Source: Aquitalea palustris
GTDB lineage: Bacteria; Pseudomonadota; Gammaproteobacteria; Burkholderiales; Chromobacteriaceae
Direction of reading: 5' to 3'
Length of the DNA stretch: 64,000 nt
Assembly (NCBI RefSeq): GCF_003693445.1
Contig: NZ_RFAR01000014.1
Coordinates: 1 to 64,000, forward strand
Below the pieces are notes generated by a model. That model searched no databases. It was not told the origin of the DNA and saw nothing but the letters and a program-made list of their open reading frames with translations. This document shows positions 1 to 6,375 of this stretch, piece by piece. The position numbers and the translations under genes are program-made. The first letter of the stretch is position 1, and each line of letters begins with the position of its first letter.

Positions 1-1172
1 GCGGCATTCAGTGCCAGCAGATTGGTCTGGTCGGCAATATCGCGGATCACATTGATCACGGTTGCCACCTCGCCGCTATGCGCTTCCATCTCATGAATGC
101 TGCTGGCCGACACGGTGACCACCTGGGAAATCTGGTGGATGTCGTGGATGGTCTGTTCGATGATGCCGCTGCTGTCCAGCACCAGCGTCTGGGCCGATTT
201 GGCACCAGCACTTTGCTGGGCCGACTGGTCGGCCACATGGTTGATGCTTACCGTCATCTGCTCGATGGTGGCGGCGATATTGGCCGAGGCCTCGCTTTGC
301 GCGCCAGAGGCCATCGATACCTCATTGGCGGTTTGTGCCAGTTCCTGCGACGAGCGCTTCACCTGATGCGCGCCATTGGCCAACTGGCCAAACGACTGCT
401 GCAGGCCATCCAGCAGCTGGTTGAAGGCGCGGGCGGTCAGGCCGATTTCATCCTGGCTGCTGCTGTCGGCGCGCAGGCGGAAATCCCGCTGGCTGCTGAC
501 CGTTTCGATGGTGTGCTGGATGCTGCCCAGCCCGTGACTGATGCTGCGATACAGCATCAGGGCCAGCACGCTGGTGACCAGCAGCGCCACGGCCATCAGC
601 CCCAGTGCCACGGCAAATACCGTCTGGTAGGTGTGATCGTTATCCGCCGCCAGCTGCTCGGCCAGCCGGTAATTGAACTTGGCATGCTGTTCTACCGCCT
701 GCATCAGCTGGGTGGCGGTCTGGCTGAATTCACTATTGATCAGCGCCACCGCCTGTTCGGTCTGGTTGTTGCGCGACAAGGCCAGAATCCGGCTGCGGCC
801 CTCGCGGTACTGCGCCATCATCGTCTTGTCTGCCGCCAGCAGCTGGCGGTCTTCATCGCTCGCGCTGGCATTGATCTGGTACGACTCCATCAGTGTGTCA
901 AAGCGCTGGTCGGCATCGGCCAGGTTTTTTTCGGCCACTGCTTTTTGCTCGGCCGAGCTGGCCAGTACATGGCGCAAGGTATTGGCACGGATATCCGCCA
1001 CAGCCCGCAGCGTGCCCTGCATGACTTTCAGATCGGGAAAGGTACTGTTCCGCACATACCCGAAGCGCTGCTGCCCATCATGCAGCGCGTGAATGGCATA
1101 ACCACCAACCAGCAACATGCCGGCCAATGCAATCGACAAGGTGAGCAATAATTTTTTCGTGATGGTCATCAT
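1..1172 (-). CDS. Methyl-accepting chemotaxis protein, C-terminus beyond window edge
   Basis: Transmembrane chemoreceptor that would signal through CheW/CheA. The reading frame runs leftward from ATG at 1172 (a second ATG is at 1169) and is open for 390 codons to the window edge. Visible order: a first membrane segment in the first 25 residues (KKLLLTLSIALAGMLLVGG), a helical periplasmic domain resembling the four-helix-bundle sensor, a second membrane segment near residues 185-210 (VFAVALGLMAVALLVTSVLAL), a HAMP-like linker, then the start of the coiled-coil signalling domain ending at IADQTNLLALNAA, which lies in the conserved MCP hairpin tip. The ligand cannot be told from sequence. The missing part should hold the remainder of the cytoplasmic hairpin. 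Confidence 0.93.
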   Translation of the reverse strand, partial: MMTITKKLLLTLSIALAGMLLVGGYAIHALHDGQQRFGYVRNSTFPDLKVMQGTLRAVADIRANTLRHVLASSAEQKAVAEKNLADADQRFDTLMESYQINASASDEDRQLLAADKTMMAQYREGRSRILALSRNNQTEQAVALINSEFSQTATQLMQAVEQHAKFNYRLAEQLAADNDHTYQTVFAVALGLMAVALLVTSVLALMLYRSISHGLGSIQHTIETVSSQRDFRLRADSSSQDEIGLTARAFNQLLDGLQQSFGQLANGAHQVKRSSQELAQTANEVSMASGAQSEASANIAATIEQMTVSINHVADQSAQQSAGAKSAQTLVLDSSGIIEQTIHDIHQISQVVTVSASSIHEMEAHSGEVATVINVIRDIADQTNLLALNA

Positions 1173-1297
1173 GTATCCCGAAATCAGAAAGTAGCAATGA
1201 TTCGCCAGATTAAACCCATTGGAATGACTTTGGCTAAACCGTTTCAGCTTAGGTTATAAGCTAATGTTCGGCCATCTTGAAGTCAATATTTGCAAAT

Positions 1298-1313
1298 TTT
1301 ACATTAATGTAAA
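1298..1313. promoter_or_regulatory. Perfect 16-bp palindrome, candidate operator upstream of chemoreceptor
   Basis: TTTACATTAATGTAAA is fully self-complementary and lies about 125 bp upstream of the chemoreceptor start. Its size and symmetry suit a dimeric regulator. The regulator is unknown. Confidence 0.35.
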
Positions 1314-1499
1314 TGACATTTTTTGCTGAACACGGAGCAAAACCAAGCCGGACAAGGGTGAGCCGCTGCTGATCGCAGCTGGCAGAGCGCTTGCCATGAT
1401 CCAGCCGCCGGCCGGCCAGGATGTTGCGCCATATCAGAAATTGCTGATTTTTTAGGGAAAGTCAGGGTTTTGCGGCACAAAAGACCGGCTAGTGCTTGA

Positions 1500-1534
1500 A
1501 AAGCAAACAGGCCTGCCAAATCAGCAGACCTGTT
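1500..1534 (-). terminator. Rho-independent terminator after the peroxidase gene (leftward)
   Basis: Read on the minus strand, AACAGGTCTGC and GCAGGCCTGTT form an 11-bp stem with one G-U pair and a 7-nt loop, followed by TGCTTTT. It sits about 110 nt past the stop codon of the peroxidase gene. Confidence 0.55.
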
Positions 1535-1644
1535 GCCATGTCAAAACCCGCTGGCGTGCTGCCGCTTGACCGCGGCTAACAAGATAGCGTTGCGTCGCAG
1601 GGGCAAGGCGGCGCAATGCCGTAGCAGGATATTCTCAGCAGCGC

Positions 1645-2646
1645 CTAGTTGAAAGGCGTCGGGTGCGGCGTGTTATTGCTGGAAGCCGGCAGAATCGGCA
1701 GCACGATCTGCGGCTGCTTGCCGGTCAGCGTATGCAGGAAGGCGACGATATCGCCTATCTCCTGCTGATTGAAGGCCCGGCCCAGCTGCAGCTTACCCAT
1801 GGTGGACACCGCAGCCTCCAGCGTCGGGGCACCGGCATCATGGAAATAGGGCGCACGCAATGCCACATTGCGCAAGGACGGCACCTTGAACGCCATGCGG
1901 TCGGCATCGTTACCGGTGACACCGGCCCGGCCCTGCGCCGGGTTGCTGGTTTGGTACGGCGCCACCAGGCCCATTTTTTGGAAGGAATTGCCCCCCACCG
2001 CCGGGCCGTTATGGCAGGCCACACAACCGGCGGTCTTGAAGGTTTGATAGCCGCGCAACTCCTGCGCATTCAGCGCTTTCTTGTTGCCCTTCAGCCACTG
2101 GTCAAAGCGCGAATCCGGCGTGACCAGGGTTTCCTCAAACGCAGCAATCGCCTGGGTTACCTCCTGCATGGTGATTTGCTTGCGGCCAAACACCTGGTTG
2201 AACTCATTCACATAGGCGGGAATGGAGCGCAGCACATCCAGCGCCAGCACATGGTTGGACGCCATTTCCCGGGGATTGGCAATCGGGCCGCTGGCCTGCT
2301 CCTGCAAGGACTTGGCACGGCCATCCCAGAACTGCGCCACATTCATGCTGGAATTAAGCACCGAAGGCGAACGGATAGGCCCTTGCTGCCAATGGTCACC
2401 AATCGACGAACTGAGATTGTCACTGCCGCCGGTAGACAGGTTGTGACAGGAATTACAGGAAATGAAACCCGACTTGGACAGGCGCGGTTCAAAAAACAGC
2501 TTTTTGCCTAATTCCACCATGGCCGGGTTTTTAATGACGGCTTTGGGAATAGGTTGAATCGGCTCACTCTGAATACTGGGTGCAGCATTGGCAGATATTG
2601 CCAGCCATAGCGGAAACATCATGCCGAGATATTTAAGGGATTGCAT
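1645..2646 (-). CDS. Di-haem cytochrome c peroxidase (CcpA/MauG family)
   Basis: Periplasmic enzyme expected to reduce hydrogen peroxide with electrons from cytochrome c or quinol. The 333-residue product begins with a signal peptide (LGMMFPLWLAISANA) and contains two c-type haem motifs, CNSCH near residue 64 and CVACH near residue 208, the spacing usual for the bacterial di-haem peroxidase family. Start choice: an in-frame ATG lies at 2658, but GGAG at 2653-2656 sits 6 nt before the ATG at 2646, so the shorter form is preferred. It is monocistronic, with a terminator downstream. A MauG-like or other family role cannot be excluded, because no substrate-specific residue was identified. Confidence 0.9.
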   Translation of the reverse strand: MQSLKYLGMMFPLWLAISANAAPSIQSEPIQPIPKAVIKNPAMVELGKKLFFEPRLSKSGFISCNSCHNLSTGGSDNLSSSIGDHWQQGPIRSPSVLNSSMNVAQFWDGRAKSLQEQASGPIANPREMASNHVLALDVLRSIPAYVNEFNQVFGRKQITMQEVTQAIAAFEETLVTPDSRFDQWLKGNKKALNAQELRGYQTFKTAGCVACHNGPAVGGNSFQKMGLVAPYQTSNPAQGRAGVTGNDADRMAFKVPSLRNVALRAPYFHDAGAPTLEAAVSTMGKLQLGRAFNQQEIGDIVAFLHTLTGKQPQIVLPILPASSNNTPHPTPFN

Positions 2647-3620
2647 TGCCATCTCCATTTGCGGTTGAAAAATTCTGTTTGCGCACTGCGCGTCGCGTGT
2701 TGTGGTGTGTTGGCAATGATCCGTTACGGCTTTTTATTATAAATATCGCTGTTAAATTATGGTGTTCAGCATGCGTATGGCAGCCCGGATTAAGCCGTGC
2801 ATAATCCGGGCGTAATGCCAGCCTAAATAATCCCGCAGTGCCAGGATAATGCATGGCCAAGGCTGGGAGACAAGATGAGGCAGATTAAGGCGGGCTGATT
2901 TGTCGCAGATCAAATAGCACAAATCAAAATGCTGGCAGGCGAATTGATATTTTCAATTAATATGATAGCCAAAACAAATCAGCATGAATTATTTGGAGGT
3001 AGGAATAGCGCCAGATCATTGCGGGGCAATGCTGGGAGTGCAGATGGCTAAAGCCGAATAAAGCAAGTGGCCGTGCCAGTATTCACCACAGCATGTATGC
3101 CGGCTATGGCAGATAAAAGCAGGGCAGTGGTATGCCAGGGACGGGCATGAGGCAGAGTATGGCGGGAATTATTTAATTAAAAACATGAAACCCAGGGTGA
3201 GCAGGATAAGCAGACACAGCATGCTGATACCACACATCTGTTCGATGATGGCATCCAGACAAACCATCATCCAGCGCACGGCCTTGCCCCTGAAGCCCTC
3301 CGCTGGCGGCTGCAGCAGCAGTGGCCTGGCCATGTATTTTTGTCTGAAGGGAAACATTTCTTGAATACTCTTAACAATAATTGCCACAAGACAATAATTG
3401 TTAAATTAGTGCAAATCAAGATATTAAAAGGTAAATAAGATGTTAAGGAATGAAAATAATTATATGGCATTAACAAACCAGCCAGCTTGAACCGCACAGA
3501 ATGGCTGGTCCGCATAGCGGCAGACAAAACAGCGCAGCGCCCTGCCACACTACGCGCCGGCACAGAAAAGAAAGGCTGCGCCAGGATGCGTCACGCGTAG
3601 CAGGGCTTTTGTCAGCGGCG
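2647..3620. other. Long non-coding, AT-richer interval
   Basis: No convincing gene. A weak FNR-like site TTGTC-GCAG-ATCAA lies at 2900-2913, about 255 bp upstream of the peroxidase start; the right half matches the consensus and the left half is degenerate. An inverted repeat AATTGA-TATTT-TCAATT lies at 2942-2958. A leftward 72-codon frame at 3169-3387 ends in a hydrophobic stretch (SMLCLLILLTLGFMFLI) that could be a small membrane protein. It starts with GTG and has no Shine-Dalgarno sequence, so it is not called as a gene. Confidence 0.4.
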
Positions 3621-4016
3621 CTAAAACCGCTGTAGGGCGGCCAGCGTGCGGGTGAGCAGATTATGCAGATGCTGCAGGATCAGATACTGGTCGCTCGGCT
3701 CCAGCGCGGCCGCATGCTCGGTATTCAGCAACTGCAGCAAACCTTCCAGCGTGCGGCGGCTTTCCAGCAAGCGCGCATCCACCTCAGTCAGCTGCGCCTC
3801 CAGCCGATGGCAGACCGCCAGCACATCCTGCCAGGCCTGCGCCACGGCCGGTGCGGGCTGATCACCCAGCGCCGCCTGCATGGCAGACAGGCTGGCATGC
3901 AGCGGCCCCAGCGGCAGGCAAGCATGCTGCAAGAACTGGGCAAACTGCGGAGCAGACTGAGGGGGAGAAAAAGACGGCCGCCCGGACGGCGGTGTAGCGC
4001 GAGGCGTGCTGCTCAT
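3621..4016 (-). CDS. Small unknown helical protein (possibly DUF1484-like) behind a structured leader
   Basis: The function is not recognised. The 131-residue product has a Pro/Ser-rich N-terminal tail of about 20 residues. The rest is predicted all-helical, with heptad-like Leu spacing (QLTEVDARLLESRRTLEGLL, then LILQHLHNLLTRTLAALQRF at the C-terminus). No signal peptide or membrane segment is seen. The start at 4016 is set by an excellent ribosome site, AAGGAGGG, 7 nt upstream; upstream in-frame starts lack one. The general look resembles small DUF1484-type proteins of betaproteobacteria, but this is from memory and unverified. Its 5' leader is unusually structured and includes a sequence able to hide the ribosome site, so translation is probably regulated. 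Confidence 0.65.
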   Translation of the reverse strand: MSSTPRATPPSGRPSFSPPQSAPQFAQFLQHACLPLGPLHASLSAMQAALGDQPAPAVAQAWQDVLAVCHRLEAQLTEVDARLLESRRTLEGLLQLLNTEHAAALEPSDQYLILQHLHNLLTRTLAALQRF

Positions 4017-4021
4017 GGCAA

Positions 4022-4088
4022 AACCCTCCTTAGGTAGGTTCACCCGCCACACGTCGCCAAACGGAGGTGGCAGGCGCAAGGCAGGGTT
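4022..4088 (-). promoter_or_regulatory. Candidate anti-Shine-Dalgarno switch in the leader
   Basis: On the minus strand, AACCCTGCCTT (4078-4088) can pair with the ribosome site AAGGAGGGTT (4022-4031), giving 10 base pairs with one bulged G. A second hairpin (GTGGCAGG at 4067-4074 with CCCGCCAC at 4043-4050, one mismatch; plus-strand letters) lies between them. The anti-SD segment overlaps the closing stem of the upstream multibranch RNA, so the two foldings exclude each other. Confidence 0.45.
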
Positions 4089-4227
4089 GGCGAACCGGAC
4101 CTAAGAACCGGCATACCCGAAGGTATCCCCACCAAGGCCCGCCATAGATGCTGCGAAGCAATGGTGTGTTCGGACACTCCGCAGTCGCAGCTGCGTCAGT
4201 CCGTCTTAGGTCACAGGTCGCCAAACC
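4085..4227 (-). ncRNA. Multibranch structured RNA element (leader RNA or antisense-type RNA)
   Basis: Nested complementary segments predict a closed four-way structure. Plus-strand letters: outer stem GGTTGGCGA (4085-4093) with TCGCCAAACC (4218-4227, one bulge); next stem GACCTAAGA (4098-4106) with TCTTAGGTC (4204-4212); inside it are three hairpins. These are ATACC-CGAA-GGTAT (4113-4126), CCAT..TGCT-GCGA-AGCA-ATGG (4142-4164), and CGGAC..CGCAG-6 nt-CTGCG..GTCCG (4171-4203). On the minus strand the first hairpin becomes a C(UUCG)G tetraloop, favouring leftward transcription into the gene at 3621-4016. The arrangement before a possibly phage-derived gene recalls C4-type antisense RNAs of P1/P4-like elements, but class membership is unproven. 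Confidence 0.6.
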
Positions 4228-4509
4228 TGATGCCGCTATTGAACGACACCGGGGGATTATCAGCCGATAAGAGTACTAGAAGCAAGGCAGGCGGCCAGCC
4301 AAAAGCCAACACCCGACCAGACGACACGGCGTGGATGAGCAAGCCAATGGATGAGCAGATTGATGTCCCGCGCAATCCGGCAAGGCAGAGTAAAGAATGT
4401 GACGTAAAAGCGGCTGACAAACCAATGCCAGCCACCCAAGATGGCAAAGGCGTTACCAACAACAGGAAACCGGTACCAAAGCGGCTCCCACCAAGGACTG
4501 TAAAAGCAT
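4228..4509 (+). other. Unexplained stretch with a hydrophilic open frame ending at a terminator
   Basis: An ATG frame from 4230 (or 4161) runs to a TAA ending at 4511. It would encode a Lys/Pro/Asp-rich, very hydrophilic protein with rare codons (AGA, AGG) for this genome and no ribosome site. A terminator follows its stop codon at once. It could be a degraded gene, a small basic protein, or a non-coding transcript continuous with the structured element upstream. No homology is recognised. Confidence 0.3.
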
Positions 4510-4548
4510 AAAAAAGCCCACCATGTTCAGACGTGGTGGGCTTTTTTT
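4510..4548. terminator. Strong bidirectional terminator
   Basis: GCCCACCATG and CGTGGTGGGC pair over 10 bp (one G-U) around a 6-nt loop, flanked by A5 on the left and T7 on the right. It can therefore stop transcription in either direction. Confidence 0.8.
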
Positions 4549-4829
4549 GTGATCGCTTACCGCTCGTAGGCTTTGAGAATCAGTGCCTTGGCCAAATCAA
4601 ATTGCGGGCGAAACACCAGCCGGTCTGGCTGACACAGCGTGAAATGGCTCAGTTGTTTGATGTGAGCACGGACAATGTGGGGCTGCATCTCAAGAAAATC
4701 TTTGAGGATGGCAAGTTGCTGCGGGAGGCAACTACCGAGGAATCCTCGGTAGTTCAAACCGAAGGGGGCCGAGAAGTAAACCACCCTGTTACGCTGTACA
4801 ACCTCGATGCCATCCTAGCCGTCGGCTAG
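4533..4829 (+). pseudogene. Truncated RhuM-family gene remnant
   Basis: The translated segment from about 4587 contains VWLTQREMAQLFDVSTDN, a helix-turn-helix-like stretch and the phrase YNLDAILAVG, all typical of the N-terminal part of RhuM/Fic-associated virulence proteins. These are usually about 300 or more residues long. Here the frame stops right after AVG at 4827-4829, where relatives continue with YRV. The sequence after it is unrelated, and the first 20 codons also look foreign. Both ends are therefore broken. The remnant marks the island as a site of gene turnover. Confidence 0.65.
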
Positions 4830-4870
4830 AGGCACTGACAAACATCAGACCCCACCACGAGAAACCAGCC

Positions 4871-5119
4871 ATGTACGACGAAAAAGACCTGATCTACTCC
4901 CCGCTGCAACAGAAATACACCGCCGATGGCAAAACGGTGGAGGTGTTCATCTATCGCCTGCCGGATAGCGGCTGGACACTGGAAATCGTCGATCAGTACG
5001 ACAACTCAACAGTTTACGATGGCGAGTTCGCTACCGATCAGGAAGCCTTTGATCTGTTTCTGGAAGAAGTGGCATCAGAAGGTATTGAGGCAATGATCGG
5101 CCCGGCTCCCGGCTTATAA
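4871..5119 (+). CDS. Small acidic protein of unknown function
   Basis: The function is not recognised. The 82-residue product is acidic, without signal peptide or membrane segment. It looks like a compact alpha/beta fold: a strand-rich N-terminal half (VEVFIYRLPDSGWTLEIVDQ) followed by a helix (DQEAFDLFLEEVASEGIEAM). The start lies 40 bp after the RhuM remnant, with only a weak upstream purine run. Codon use is like that of the core genes. Many similar small proteins accompany mobile or toxin-antitoxin genes, but nothing here proves that. Confidence 0.65.
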   Translation: MYDEKDLIYSPLQQKYTADGKTVEVFIYRLPDSGWTLEIVDQYDNSTVYDGEFATDQEAFDLFLEEVASEGIEAMIGPAPGL

Positions 5120-5274
5120 GGTCAGATCTGTAGGGTGGAAGCCCCGCGATTTTTGGGGCGTTCCGCCATCACACACCCACCCCATTGCGTATTAACTGCT
5201 TTTCAGGCTTGTGCTTATGCCAATCGCGTGTTTTCCTGTTGGGGTCAATTTATTGATGCTAAGGGAGAGTGGGT

Positions 5275-6201
5275 GTGGCCCGTCGCAAGCCAAAGCAGAG
5301 TTTCGCTCAGGGGCTGATTGCCTCGCCGTGGTATATCAGTGTGGGCTTTGCTGTTGCCAGTTTGATTCTGTTCAAGCAGATACTGCCCGCCATGTGGGCG
5401 GGCAATATGTTCTTGAAACCGCTGTCACAAGCCTTTGCCACCATGGCGTGGCTGCCTGCTGGTTTCTTTTTCCTGCTTGCTGCATTAGCAGCCCTGCGCG
5501 AGTTTGGCCAACGTCCACCCGCCAACAAACGGGTTATTCCGCCACTCACCCCCGCCACACCACGGCCAAGCACAGCCCCTCCACATGATGTCGTCGCTGA
5601 TGCGCATGTCCCCCCGCCTACCATTACCAAACCCACGCCAACGTCCAAACCCCAAGTCTGGTCGCTGGCACTGATTCATAGTCTGGAATGGAAACGCTTT
5701 GAAGATGTATGTCAGCAGTTTTACCAACTGCACGGCATTAAAAGTGAAACCACCCCGCTGGGGCCGGATGGCGGCATCGATATCCGCCTGTTTCAGGATG
5801 ATTCCGGGCAGGCAACGTCAATCGTACAGTGCAAGGCCTGGGGCGAACGCTATGTGGGCGTGAAACCCGTGCGCGAATTACTGGGCGTGATGACGCACGA
5901 AAAAATCACCAAAGCCTTCTTCATGACCAGCGGCAAGTTTTCCGACGACGCCAAGCAAGTGGCCCGCAGCAACCACATATCCCTGATCGACGGTGCCACG
6001 ATGCTGACCATGATCGAGCGCCTGCCCACTGCTGCAAAACAACAGCTACTGGAATTTGCCATCCGTGGCGACTACACCACCCCCACTTGTCCGCATTGCG
6101 GCATACCCATGCGCCATGTAAACGGCAAAGCAGGCCGCCCGGATTTTTGGGGGTGTCACAACTATCCGAGGTGTAGGCAGGTGCTGGGGATGAGGGGGTA
6201 A
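5275..6201 (+). CDS. Membrane-anchored Mrr-like restriction endonuclease with C-terminal zinc ribbon
   Basis: Predicted DNA endonuclease of the Mrr_cat/PD-(D/E)xK superfamily. In the 308-residue product, two hydrophobic segments (about residues 18-38 and 58-75) are followed by a Pro/Thr-rich linker. The nuclease core has GPDGGIDI near residue 165 and QCKAW near residue 184, which supply the catalytic Asp and Gln-x-Lys. A topoisomerase-type zinc ribbon with CPHC and CHNYPRC ends the protein. Start: GTG at 5275 is preceded by GGGAG at a 7-nt spacing; GTG at 5269 is too close to that site. The domain set suggests a defence or DNA-quality role at the membrane. No methylase gene is adjacent, so it is probably not a classical restriction-modification enzyme. 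Confidence 0.8.
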   Translation: MARRKPKQSFAQGLIASPWYISVGFAVASLILFKQILPAMWAGNMFLKPLSQAFATMAWLPAGFFFLLAALAALREFGQRPPANKRVIPPLTPATPRPSTAPPHDVVADAHVPPPTITKPTPTSKPQVWSLALIHSLEWKRFEDVCQQFYQLHGIKSETTPLGPDGGIDIRLFQDDSGQATSIVQCKAWGERYVGVKPVRELLGVMTHEKITKAFFMTSGKFSDDAKQVARSNHISLIDGATMLTMIERLPTAAKQQLLEFAIRGDYTTPTCPHCGIPMRHVNGKAGRPDFWGCHNYPRCRQVLGMRG

Positions 6202-6375
6202 CTCAATGTGGGTCGCTGTTCGTTCAAAATTTATATCCGAATCCTAGAGTAACATCGGTTTTTTGCTGATTAGTGGTGGGTACAAAGGTATCTGGTAAAG
6301 ACAATGCCATTTAGTAGTTTTAAAAAATTATTTATTGCTGGAATTTAAACGCACTGTTATTCAAAGGAGCAATGC

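Larger units (their letters stand above)
1173..1644. other. Intergenic region between chemoreceptor and peroxidase genes
   Basis: No gene is supported here. The part near the chemoreceptor is AT-rich and holds two symmetric elements, a perfect 16-bp palindrome at 1298-1313 and a shorter repeat AGCTTA-GGTTA-TAAGCT at 1246-1262. They probably belong to the chemoreceptor promoter, which reads leftward. The right half holds a leftward terminator hairpin for the peroxidase gene. Confidence 0.5.

Noticed and set aside
78-1151. Plus-strand 357-codon frame at the left edge
   Set aside because: Antisense to the chemoreceptor, whose domain order is clear on the minus strand.
1304-1519. Leftward 71-codon frame in the chemoreceptor-peroxidase spacer
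   Set aside because: It reads across the peroxidase terminator and the AT-rich operator region and has no domain or ribosome site.
2900-2913. FNR-like site upstream of the peroxidase gene
   Set aside because: Only the right half-site fits well and it is about 255 bp from the start codon, too far for a confident operator call.
3169-3387. Leftward frame with a hydrophobic C-terminus
   Set aside because: GTG start without a Shine-Dalgarno sequence and no recognised relative; kept only as a note in the intergenic entry.
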